Assembly: GCA_011046315.1 (NCBI GenBank)
Contig: DSAU01000230.1
Coordinates: 1-12,021, forward strand
Source: a bacterium
GTDB lineage: Bacteria > Zhuqueibacterota > Zhuqueibacteria > Thermofontimicrobiales > Thermofontimicrobiaceae
Length of the DNA: 12,021 nucleotides
Reading direction: 5' to 3'
Part shown: piece by piece, positions 1-5,443 of the stretch
How the letters are laid out: each line of letters begins with the position of its first letter
Numbering within the stretch: position 1 is the stretch's first letter
The notes under the pieces: model-generated
Databases searched by the model: none
Told to the model about the DNA's origin: nothing
The model's input: the letters and a program-made list of their open reading frames with translations, nothing else
Made by a program: the position numbers and the translations under genes

Positions 1-924
1 ACTGCGCCGCGATATATGCAGCTTCAATCGGCTGAAGCCCGGATTGAGGGACCGCGCGCCATCCTCCGGCAAAAATATCGGTTGGGTCATTCAGAGCTGG
101 TCCAGGATATTGTGCTGACTGATGGCAGCCGCCGGATTGATTTTGTCACCCGGCTCAAATGGCGGGAGACGAAATCCATGTTGCGCACCAGTTTTCCGGT
201 CAATATTTTTTCGGATACAGCAATTTATGAAATTCAATTCGGAAATATAAGCCGGCCCACTCACCGCAATACGACCTGGGAGCTGGCAAAGGACGAAGTC
301 CCTGCTCAAAAATGGGCTGACCTTTCACAGCAGGATTATGGCGTTGCATTGTTGAACGATTCAAAATATGGCTATAAAATCAAAGACAATGTCATTGATT
401 TGAATCTATTACGAAGTGTGCCTTATCCCGGACCCAAATTGGTCTCAGATGAGGATGTTCTGCCTGGAGAAGCGCATCATGGCTATACTGATCAGGCAGA
501 TCACGAATTTACCTATTCCCTGTTTCCGCATCCCGGCGATCATCAAGTTGGCAGAGTGGCACACGCTGCGTATGAATTGAATGTGCCACTTGAAATACGG
601 CGCATCGAAAAACAAAAGGGGACGCTGCCGTCGCAGTTTTCGTTTTTCAATGTTAATTCTCCAAATATTATCATTGAATCTGTAAAAAAAGCTGAAGATG
701 ATGACAGCGTCATTGTCCGAATGTATCAATCAGAGAAACGTTTTGAAAAGGCACAACTGAAATCTGGTTTTCCTGTTGAAAATGCAGTGGAAGTAAATTT
801 AATCGAACAATCGATAAAACCGCTGGACCCAATCAATGAATCGATTTTGGAGCTTGAGTTTGAACCCTTTGAAATAAAGAGTGTGAAATTGGTCTTTAAA
901 AGAGAACATAGCTTGGCGAATTAA
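1..924 (+). CDS. GH38 alpha-mannosidase, C-terminal part (5' truncated by window edge)
   Basis: This is the C-terminal portion of a glycoside hydrolase family 38 alpha-mannosidase, which removes alpha-linked mannose from glycans. The frame is open from base 1 (T-A-P-R-Y before the first Met at 16), so the true start and the catalytic N-terminal domain lie outside the window and the Met at 16 is not the start. About 307 codons are visible. They contain hallmarks of the GH38 C-terminal beta-sandwich region: RIDFVTRLKWRE, a SFPVNIFSDTAIYEIQFG block, RPTHRNTTWE, QKWADLSQQDYGVALLNDSKYGY, then LLRSVPYPGP and HEFTYSLFPHPGDH. The gene ends at TAA 922-924 and a palindromic terminator-like repeat follows. 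With the downstream LacI/TonB locus it suggests glycan degradation. The family is clear; exact linkage specificity cannot be read from this half. Confidence 0.9.
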   Translation, partial: TAPRYMQLQSAEARIEGPRAILRQKYRLGHSELVQDIVLTDGSRRIDFVTRLKWRETKSMLRTSFPVNIFSDTAIYEIQFGNISRPTHRNTTWELAKDEVPAQKWADLSQQDYGVALLNDSKYGYKIKDNVIDLNLLRSVPYPGPKLVSDEDVLPGEAHHGYTDQADHEFTYSLFPHPGDHQVGRVAHAAYELNVPLEIRRIEKQKGTLPSQFSFFNVNSPNIIIESVKKAEDDDSVIVRMYQSEKRFEKAQLKSGFPVENAVEVNLIEQSIKPLDPINESILELEFEPFEIKSVKLVFKREHSLAN

Positions 925-936
925 TTAATGAAAAGC

Positions 937-997
937 AACCACAGATTTCGCAGATAAAAATCTGTGTCATCTGTGAAATCAGCGGTTTTGTTTTTTT
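937..997. repeat. Palindromic CACAGATT-type intergenic repeat with T-run, possible terminator
   Basis: The left arm 937-955 (AACCACAGATTTCGCAGAT) and right arm 969-987 (ATCTGTGAAATCAGCGGTT) are inverted copies matching at 16 of 19 positions, around a 13-nt loop. The loop itself carries another ATCTGTG copy. A T-rich stretch (988-998) follows the right arm, so on the plus strand the element could terminate transcription of the mannosidase gene. From memory, CACAGATT/AATCTGTG palindromes of this kind recur as dispersed intergenic repeats in several bacterial phyla. Confidence 0.65.
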
Positions 998-1060
998 TAT
1001 AATGCTATAACTTTGAAATTCAGATACAGAAAATTACTTTAGCTGTGATGAAATATTTGT

Positions 1061-1065
1061 GAGGA
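1061..1065 (+). promoter_or_regulatory. Ribosome binding site deciding the GTG start at 1071
   Basis: GAGGA at 1061-1065 lies 5 nt before the GTG at 1071. It falls inside the codons that would follow the earlier in-frame GTG at 1059, and that earlier start has no SD sequence. The start at 1071 is therefore preferred. Confidence 0.6.
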
Positions 1066-1070
1066 CAGAA

Positions 1071-2033
1071 GTGGATTTTTCGCCAGCAGTTTATGAGCAT
1101 GCCGCACGGCTGATTCAAAGATCACCGTGGGAGGTTTCCCGTGATGATAATTTGTTGTTTCAGGCACATGCAGCAGCTTATCGGCTGTATGAACATTCTC
1201 CGATTGTAGTGGGAATCGATATTTACAATTTGGAAGCTGAAGCCTATGGCGCAATTATCGAGCCGCCGGCCGGAGACGATATTCCTGCCATCGGCAAACC
1301 AGTCTGCCAGTCTATTGATGATTTAATGGGCTTAGCCCACTTCGATCCGGAGAAAGCTGCACGGATTCCAATGATAATCAAAGCGGGGAGAAAGTTAAAA
1401 CAAGAATTTCCCCAGACTGATGTTCGTGTCCCGGTGAGCGGGCTTTTCTCGATTGCCAGCAATTTATTGGGAATAGAGCCACTGCTGATGGCGTCGGTGA
1501 TGGAACCAGAGCGTGTCTTGAGGGCATTGATGCATCTTTCCGCTGGACAGGTGAATTTTTATCGATGCATTCTGGAAAACGGTTTGGGCATCAGCTTGTT
1601 TGAATCAGCAGCCGCGCCGCCGCTCATTTCTCCGGCGACATTTAGAAAAATCGCCCTCCCACCGCTGGTCGCTATGATGAACCAAATCAGAAAAATGACT
1701 GTTGATCCGATTTCATGCATTATCGGCGGAGATACTGCACCGCTGGTGGAACTAATGATGGAAATCGGAACCGGCTATGTAATCTGTCCTTTTGAAACCG
1801 ATCAAGGTCTTTTTATGAGGAAAATAGAGCGCTATCCCGAGGTGATCGTCCGCATCAACATCGATCCCAATCTTTTAATTCGCGGTGATATGGGGATGCT
1901 TTATGCTGAGGCTGATCGGGTGATTGCATTGTCAAAAAATCGCGCCAATGTTTGTATCGGGACCGGCGTGGTTCCTTTTGAGACCGATCCTGAGGTTATC
2001 CTCAAATTGAAACAATATGTGCTGGCGAAATGA
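1071..2033 (+). CDS. Uroporphyrinogen decarboxylase (URO-D)-fold family protein
   Basis: A 320-residue protein starting at GTG 1071 (SD GAGGA at 1061). Its pattern fits the URO-D/MtaA-like superfamily: an N-terminal block with PIVVGIDIYNLEAEAYGA (about residues 44-61), a central substrate-barrel region, IIGGDTAPLVELM (about 217-229), and a C-terminal block with NVCIGTGVVPFETDPE (about 293-308). Members are either haem-pathway decarboxylases or methyltransferases that move methyl groups to or from corrinoid proteins. This one is probably not HemE, because the arginine-rich N-terminal porphyrin-binding motif is absent. The zinc ligands usual in MtaA-type enzymes (His-X-Cys before GDT, Cys in the late G-C-G motif) are also not evident: here they read I-I-G before GDT, and G-T-G. 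It lies 147 bases downstream of the mannosidase in the same direction, behind a terminator-like repeat. Similar proteins often sit in sugar-utilisation loci (recollection). Substrate unknown. Confidence 0.8.
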   Translation: MDFSPAVYEHAARLIQRSPWEVSRDDNLLFQAHAAAYRLYEHSPIVVGIDIYNLEAEAYGAIIEPPAGDDIPAIGKPVCQSIDDLMGLAHFDPEKAARIPMIIKAGRKLKQEFPQTDVRVPVSGLFSIASNLLGIEPLLMASVMEPERVLRALMHLSAGQVNFYRCILENGLGISLFESAAAPPLISPATFRKIALPPLVAMMNQIRKMTVDPISCIIGGDTAPLVELMMEIGTGYVICPFETDQGLFMRKIERYPEVIVRINIDPNLLIRGDMGMLYAEADRVIALSKNRANVCIGTGVVPFETDPEVILKLKQYVLAK

Positions 2034-2075
2034 TATTTTTAATCCAACAGAACAGGCTGAACTCACGGTTCAACT

Positions 2076-2123
2076 AAAAAAAAGGCTCAAAAGAAAATGA
2101 TGCATATTTCCTTGAGCCCTTTT
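2076..2123. terminator. Bidirectional hairpin terminator between convergent genes
   Basis: GGCTCAA (2084-2090) pairs with TTGAGCC (2112-2118), and part of the 21-nt interior can extend the stem. Eight A bases (2076-2083) flank the left side, giving a U-run for minus-strand transcripts. TTTT (2120-2123) flanks the right side, giving a weaker one for plus-strand transcripts. It sits between the 3' ends of the URO-D-like gene and the convergent ATP-binding regulator remnant, as expected for a shared terminator that works best for the minus-strand gene. Confidence 0.75.
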
Positions 2124-2194
2124 ACCCTTTGAAAATAGCAGGCAACACGGAGGAGGAAGAATATAGATTTTGGATAATTTTCCACTGAGGTATG

Positions 2195-2719
2195 CTATCG
2201 CTGCAAAAATTTGGTCATCACAACCCGCATCCCCTTTTTAAGTTTAATATATTTTACATCATCCATAAAGATTGATATTAGATAGACGCCGCGGCCGTTT
2301 CCTTTTAAAATATTCTCAGCTTTAGTCGGGTTGCGAACCAAATCAGGGTCAAAACCCTCTCCTTAATCGGTCACAATGAGTTGAATTTTGTTGCGACAGA
2401 TTTTGATTTTCAAAGCTACATATTTATCGGGATCCAATTTATTGCCATGGATGATTGCATTGGCTAACGCTTCAGAAAGAGCGGTAGAGATTTCGTTAAT
2501 TTCCTGAGATGTACAGCACTGATCCTTCTCCAGAATATGGTCGCATTGGCGAACCGTCTGTGTAATTTGATCGGTGGCGCTCCTCAAACGGAAGCTAAAA
2601 ATTTTAGCCTGGTCAACTCTGGCTGCCATGTCTTGATCCATTATCGTGGCTTGCTCGCAATATCTGTATTTAAGATTAATTTTGGTCGCATAACTTGTCA
2701 TTGTTTTCACAGAATTCAT
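2195..2719 (-). pseudogene. RsbW-like anti-sigma / histidine-kinase-type ATPase, interrupted by one TAA
   Basis: On the minus strand a 118-residue frame stops at TAA (plus-strand 2363-2365), but the same frame continues cleanly for 55 more residues to TAG (2195-2197). Read through the stop, it is a full-length HATPase of the RsbW/SpoIIAB anti-sigma class, which bind or phosphorylate partner regulators. The N-box is EALANAIIHGN (about 83-93). The G1 region reads V-T-D-stop-G-E-G-F-D-P (about 116-125), and the G2 region is GNGRGVYLI (about 140-148), followed by MDDVKY. Most homologues have a residue such as Gln, Asn or Lys at the stop position, so a single C-to-T change (CAA to TAA) would explain it. 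The stop removes the second half of the ATP site, so the protein is probably inactive. No partner STAS or phosphatase gene is visible. The ATG at 2717-2719 lacks a good SD, so an internal Met may be the true start. A sequencing error is the main alternative. Confidence 0.78.
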
Positions 2720-3172
2720 AGGGCTAAGAAAATTATCATCACGCTGTGAGTGAAATCGACAAATTCAACACTCTATACGGTGATTTTCAGATTTGGATTC
2801 AATTTTTATTTGAACCGCTTGATTGGTGTTTATTTGCAACCGTTTACAGGTTCACCACCTGATGACACATTCAAAACCGTCAAAATGGTTTCAATATTTT
2901 ATATTTTTGAATCAACATCAAAATTAATTCTGGTGTTGATTCAAAACATCAGATGATTATAGCAGTATCAACGGTTTCACTTCAGCTTGCTAACTATAAA
3001 AAAATGAGACATATACACTGATAAGCAAATAAAAATTAGCCAGATGGTACGACCTTAGTTATTGGTGGAAATGAAAACTGATGTAATACACCAGATGGTC
3101 TCAACTCACTTACAAGTGGAATACTGATGCCATCGATTGATAATTTGATTATTTAACAGACGTTAAAATTTT
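2720..3172. other. AT-rich intergenic stretch without a convincing gene
   Basis: I see no credible coding region here. The open frames are short, lack SD sequences and show no recognisable family. The stretch contains a strong inverted repeat (2905-2946) and two copies of CCAGATGGT (3040-3048 and 3091-3099, 51 bases apart). It would include the promoter of the minus-strand regulator remnant, but I could not identify one with confidence. Confidence 0.5.
2905..2946. repeat. 16-bp inverted repeat with 10-nt loop
   Basis: TTTTGAATCAACATCA (2905-2920) and TGGTGTTGATTCAAAA (2931-2946) are inverted copies with one mismatch, which would be a G-U pair in RNA of one strand. Neither side carries a clean T-run after the stem, so it is not a typical terminator. 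It lies upstream of the minus-strand regulator remnant. It could be a protein-binding site, an mRNA hairpin or the remnant of a small mobile repeat. Confidence 0.6.
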
Positions 3173-3343
3173 TATATAGTGCTTGTCCGAAAGTAGCTCC
3201 TTACCTTGTCATTGCGATCCTGCTTCAGCGGTAGAAGCAATCTTTTGATAATTAAGAGATTGCTTCGCCTTCCTGCAGTAGCGGGATCGTTCGGTATGAC
3301 AGTAAAGGGAGAATTAAGGTCTTTTTCAGACGGACACTGTATA
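3173..3343. repeat. MITE-like nested palindrome of about 170 bp
   Basis: The outer ends are imperfect inverted copies: TATATAGTGCTTGTCCG with GAAA on the left (3173-3193), against CAGACGGACACTGTATA on the right (3327-3343). Inside, TGTCATTGCGATCC (3207-3220) opposes GGGATCGTTCGGTATGACA (3283-3301), and AGAAGCAATCT (3233-3243) opposes AGATTGCTTC (3257-3266). There is no transposase frame. The inner ATTGCGA/AGCAATCT...AGATTGCTTCG pattern resembles a widely dispersed bacterial palindromic repeat (recollection), and ends with TATA and GTCCG fit a non-autonomous miniature element. The frame crossing it (3206-3415) is considered spurious. Confidence 0.65.
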
Positions 3344-3442
3344 GAGCCAACTATTTTAAATATTGTTACAAATAAAGCGATGGCATTAATCTACGTCTCC
3401 ACCACCGATGACTGAGTTATTACAAAAAATAAAAAAAAATAC

Positions 3443-3471
3443 TTGACAATTCCAATTTTAATTATTATAAT
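3443..3471 (+). promoter_or_regulatory. Consensus sigma-70 promoter of the LacI-family gene
   Basis: TTGACA (3443-3448), a 17-base spacer and TATAAT (3466-3471) match the sigma-70 consensus at all 12 positions with ideal spacing. A run of nine A bases just upstream (3431-3439) could act as an UP element. The expected transcription start, near 3478, falls inside the operator at 3475-3500. A leader of about 130 nt then reaches the LacI ATG at 3610. Confidence 0.88.
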
Positions 3472-3474
3472 AAG

Positions 3475-3500
3475 CTTAAAGGTTTTCGCAATCGATTAAG
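3475..3500 (+). promoter_or_regulatory. LacI-family operator, copy 1 (autoregulatory)
   Basis: A 26-bp imperfect palindrome is centred on CG (3487/3488). The outer halves are CTTAA and TTAAG and the core is GTTTTCGCAATC. Nine of 13 base pairs are symmetric. A central CpG is typical for LacI/PurR-type operators, where hinge-helix leucines insert at that step. It overlaps the predicted transcription start, so binding would block initiation. A copy differing at only one base lies at 4876-4901. Confidence 0.8.
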
Positions 3501-3544
3501 TTAGGTCGCTTTATTCAACCTGCAAAATTGAAATCATAGCATGT

Positions 3545-3563
3545 GCAATCAATTCATGATTGC
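3545..3563 (+). repeat. Small hairpin in the LacI leader
   Basis: GCAATCA (3545-3551) and TGATTGC (3557-3563) form a perfect 7-bp inverted repeat with a 5-nt loop, 47 bases before the LacI start codon. It could be a leader hairpin or a further binding site. There is no T-run, so it is not a terminator. Confidence 0.4.
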
Positions 3564-3609
3564 TATACATTTTCAACTTATCTCCAGCCGATTTAAAAAC
3601 GGAGGATAA

Positions 3610-4680
3610 ATGGAGAACCATAAAAAGCCAGTTACACTCAAAACACTGGCTGTGGAACTGGGTTTAACTCCTGCAACCATTTCAAAGGCTCTCAGAGACA
3701 GTTCTGACATATCCGAAAAAACACGCCTCCTTGTTAAAAAGACAGCCAAAAGATTGGGTTATCAGCCAAATTTATTAGCGAGAAGTTTAATCCGACGTCG
3801 CAGTAATATCTTGGGGGTACTGGTTCCTGACCTGGGGCATTCTTTTTTTGCAGAGGTAAGCCGGGGTATGTATGAGCGGGCGCGACAGCTTGGCTACGAG
3901 ACGATTATCATGGTTCATGATGAAAACGCGCGCATTGAGAGGAGAAATCTCAGATTCTTATCGGCTTTGAATGTTGATGGTATTCTGATCGCTTCAGTGC
4001 CGGGTGCGGAGAATGTCGAGCTGATATCCAATATATATGATCGTGGGATTCCTTTTGTGTGTTTTGACCGGGTGATCGAGAGTTTGAATTTTTCAGCCAT
4101 CACAATTGATGATGAAAAAGCTGCTTCAGAAATAATGGATCATATAATTAGGGCAAATCGTGGTGATATTGTATTTATCGGACCGACCACAGATCTGTTT
4201 GTGGCAAAAGGGCGATTTGAAGGCTATAAAAATGCGTTGAATCGGGCTGGCATCAAATTTCGTCAGGAGTTTGTTTTACAGTGCAAATCCAATGCAGATG
4301 CGGAACAGGTCATGAAAAAATTCATCAAAACCGGAAGGAAATTTGATGCGGTGCTTTGTGTTAGCGGCTTAATCGCCTATGGTGTCGGTTGTGCGACTTT
4401 AAAAGCTGGTCTGTCGATCCCAGATCAGGTGATGTTGGCTGAGTTTGGCGACAACAATATCGTTCACCGTCTCGGTGTCCCGTTCATGACGGTCGATCAA
4501 ATGCCTTACGAGATGGGACAAAAAGCGCTTGAAATGATCGTTGACATCATCGACACTGGTAAACAGCCGCAGCCTCCCCAACACGTGTTTATCGAAACGC
4601 GAATCCTGACGCACCATTTTAATTCTAAATCTGCTATTCCAACGGCAACGTTCGAAAGCCAGTCGATTTTTAATGCTTGA
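3610..4680 (+). CDS. LacI-family transcriptional regulator
   Basis: A 356-residue repressor-type regulator of usual family length. The N-terminal helix-turn-helix covers about residues 8-27 (TLKTLAVELGLTPATISKAL). Next comes LGYQPNLLARSL (about 49-60), the hinge region that contacts the operator centre, then the sugar-binding periplasmic-protein-like core beginning NILGVLVPDLGHSFFAEV (about 65-82) and continuing to about 340. GGAGG (3601-3605) sits 4 nt before the ATG. Such proteins bind small sugars or related effectors and release DNA, or bind it more tightly. The operator just upstream and its twin before the TonB-receptor operon indicate that it controls itself and the downstream locus (inference). 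The effector is unknown; a mono- or disaccharide is the likely class. The last 15 or so residues extend beyond the conserved core. Confidence 0.93.
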   Translation: MENHKKPVTLKTLAVELGLTPATISKALRDSSDISEKTRLLVKKTAKRLGYQPNLLARSLIRRRSNILGVLVPDLGHSFFAEVSRGMYERARQLGYETIIMVHDENARIERRNLRFLSALNVDGILIASVPGAENVELISNIYDRGIPFVCFDRVIESLNFSAITIDDEKAASEIMDHIIRANRGDIVFIGPTTDLFVAKGRFEGYKNALNRAGIKFRQEFVLQCKSNADAEQVMKKFIKTGRKFDAVLCVSGLIAYGVGCATLKAGLSIPDQVMLAEFGDNNIVHRLGVPFMTVDQMPYEMGQKALEMIVDIIDTGKQPQPPQHVFIETRILTHHFNSKSAIPTATFESQSIFNA

Positions 4681-4844
4681 CAACTATTGCCATTTGGTGC
4701 ATCGGAGCTTAAAAATGATTCACTATGGTTGCTGTAGGTGTTAGTACTGTAAAAATAAAGAGATAGATCGCATTGGTTGCTTATAGAGCTTCCTGGTTAT
4801 ATGACAGACTTGATGTAAAAATTTAAAAAAGTTAAAAAAAATAC
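4681..4844. other. Intergenic region after the LacI gene
   Basis: There is no gene and no clear intrinsic terminator. The last 30 bases are A-rich (4819-4841) and lead into the second promoter, where they may act as an UP element. Eighteen bases, AAAAAAAATACTTGACAA, are shared exactly between here (4834-4851) and the LacI promoter (3432-3449). Confidence 0.5.
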
Positions 4845-4873
4845 TTGACAAAGCCATTAAAATTTATTACCTT
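4845..4873 (+). promoter_or_regulatory. Predicted promoter of the TonB-receptor operon
   Basis: TTGACA (4845-4850) with a 17-base spacer leads to TACCTT (4868-4873). The -10 matches the consensus at only 3 of 6 bases, so this promoter should be weaker than the LacI one or need help. Its position relative to the following operator is the same as at the LacI promoter to within one base, which supports it. It would produce a leader of about 560 nt before the receptor gene. Confidence 0.65.
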
Positions 4874-4875
4874 TT

Positions 4876-4901
4876 CTTAAAGGTTTTCGCAAACGATTAA
4901 G
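4876..4901 (+). promoter_or_regulatory. LacI-family operator, copy 2
   Basis: This differs from the site at 3475-3500 at one base only (A instead of T at 4893). It is the better palindrome: 10 of 13 pairs are symmetric about the central CG (4888/4889), with outer CTTAA/TTAAG and core GTTTTCGCAAAC. It overlaps the expected transcription start, as copy 1 does, so the neighbouring LacI-family protein is the obvious repressor of the receptor operon. Confidence 0.82.
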
Positions 4902-4967
4902 TGCAAGTTTGCCAGAGCTTATCTCAGTATGATTTTTATAGCGTTATCGGCAATTTAGATTGCACTT
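4899..4967 (+). other. Paired leader RNA element
   Basis: AAGTGCAA (4899-4906) pairs with TTGCACTT (4960-4967), and inside it TTGCC (4909-4913) pairs with GGCAA (4949-4953). This would fold the first 70 or so nucleotides of the leader transcript into a two-part stem with a 35-nt loop. I do not recognise a known riboswitch class. Confidence 0.4.
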
Positions 4968-5016
4968 TGAGAGAATGAGCGAGCAGCAACCTTTCCAATG
5001 ATCCCAGGAGGGGAAA

Positions 5017-5229
5017 ATGACTTATCCGTTTTTAGTTCGTAGTCAAATATTTTTACCGGATAACTGCAAATCGACGTTCTTAATTGTATTTAATTCAATG
5101 AAAAGAAATATTCAAATGAATTTTCGCTTTTTAATTTCTGATAAAGCGGAATGGTATATTCTTTATCCGACGCATTGCGTTAGTAGAGGCCAAATATATC
5201 ATTCCGCTTTTTTAATGGGTTACAAATGA
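5017..5229 (+). CDS. Possible 70-residue leader ORF (doubtful)
   Basis: An ATG at 5017 follows a strong SD sequence (AGGAGGGG, 5006-5013), and the frame runs 70 codons to TGA at 5227-5229. The product has no recognisable family, signal peptide or membrane segment, and its composition (many Phe, Ile, Ser) resembles translated AT-rich non-coding DNA. Its last third encodes the terminator-like hairpin at 5143-5213. If translated, ribosomes would cross that hairpin and disrupt it, as in leader-peptide attenuation. Otherwise only the SD is meaningful, or the frame is chance. Confidence 0.3.
   Translation: MTYPFLVRSQIFLPDNCKSTFLIVFNSMKRNIQMNFRFLISDKAEWYILYPTHCVSRGQIYHSAFLMGYK
5143..5213 (+). terminator. 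Intrinsic terminator / attenuator in the receptor-operon leader
   Basis: AAAGCGGAATGGTATATT (5143-5160) pairs with AATATATCATTCCGCTTT (5193-5210) over 18 bp with a single G-U pair. Six T bases (5208-5213) run from the foot of the stem. The 32-nt loop contains a further small ACGC/GCGT hairpin (5170-5180). This is a strong rho-independent terminator shape, placed about 230 bases before the receptor start codon and about 335 bases after the operator-controlled promoter. Transcription should therefore stop here unless the hairpin is prevented from forming. Confidence 0.75.
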
Positions 5230-5254
5230 TGTCTCTGATTAAATAAATGATTGC

Positions 5255-5266
5255 AAAGGAGGTGGT
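5255..5266 (+). promoter_or_regulatory. Extended Shine-Dalgarno sequence, copy 1, before a start-stop ATG-TGA
   Basis: AAAGGAGGTGGT gives ten bases (AAAGGAGGTG) complementary to the usual 3' end of bacterial 16S rRNA, far more than a normal SD. The next ATG (5275-5277) is followed at once by TGA (5278-5280), so no protein can be made from it. It may be a ribosome-loading or stalling site in the leader, or a relic. Confidence 0.45.
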
Positions 5267-5347
5267 GCTGCAGGATGTGATTTACAATTCAATTGGTAGG
5301 ATTATGATTCTCAAATTCACTAAATCTCTCATCGATTTCAAGCGGTG

Positions 5348-5359
5348 AAAGGAGGTGGT
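5348..5359 (+). promoter_or_regulatory. Extended Shine-Dalgarno sequence, copy 2
   Basis: The same 12 bases, AAAGGAGGTGGT, occur 93 bases after copy 1. The next ATG (5372) opens an 18-codon frame ending just before the receptor gene. The distance from SD to ATG is about 15 bases, longer than optimal. Confidence 0.45.
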
Positions 5360-5371
5360 CAGCAACAAAAA

Positions 5372-5428
5372 ATGAAGCTGTTGTTTAACCATGAGTTACT
5401 TTTTCAAAGAATTGCTAATTCTATTTAA
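5372..5428 (+). CDS. Possible 18-residue upstream ORF
   Basis: ATG at 5372 starts MKLLFNHELLFQRIANSI and ends at TAA 5426-5428, only 15 bases before the receptor ATG. It follows the second extended SD. Such a short frame could couple translation to the receptor gene or set ribosome traffic in the leader. Nothing in the peptide itself indicates a function and it may be chance. Confidence 0.25.
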   Translation: MKLLFNHELLFQRIANSI

Positions 5429-5443
5429 TTTTGGAGGACTCAC

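Noticed and set aside
1059..1070. GTG at 1059 as the start of the URO-D-like gene
   Set aside because: There is no SD before it, whereas GAGGA is well placed for the GTG at 1071.
2363..2365. Recoding of the stop in the ATPase remnant (pyrrolysine or selenocysteine)
   Set aside because: The codon is TAA, not TAG or TGA, and other genes here (at 924, 8626 and 11228) end in TAA, so a nonsense mutation or error is simpler.
2537..2956. Two plus-strand frames (2537-2749 and 2750-2956)
   Set aside because: The first is antisense to the clearly coding ATPase remnant. The second lacks an SD and crosses the inverted repeat at 2905-2946.
3040..3099. Direct repeat CCAGATGGT (3040-3048 and 3091-3099)
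   Set aside because: Nine bases repeated twice, with no further shared flank or symmetry; not enough to call a site or array.
937..3343. CRISPR array or tRNA gene in the intergenic regions
   Set aside because: The repeats are palindromic pairs without regular spacers, and no cloverleaf or CCA-type tRNA end was found.
3206..3415. Plus-strand frame of 69 codons across the MITE-like repeat
   Set aside because: Most of it translates the palindromic repeat, with no SD sequence and no recognisable product.
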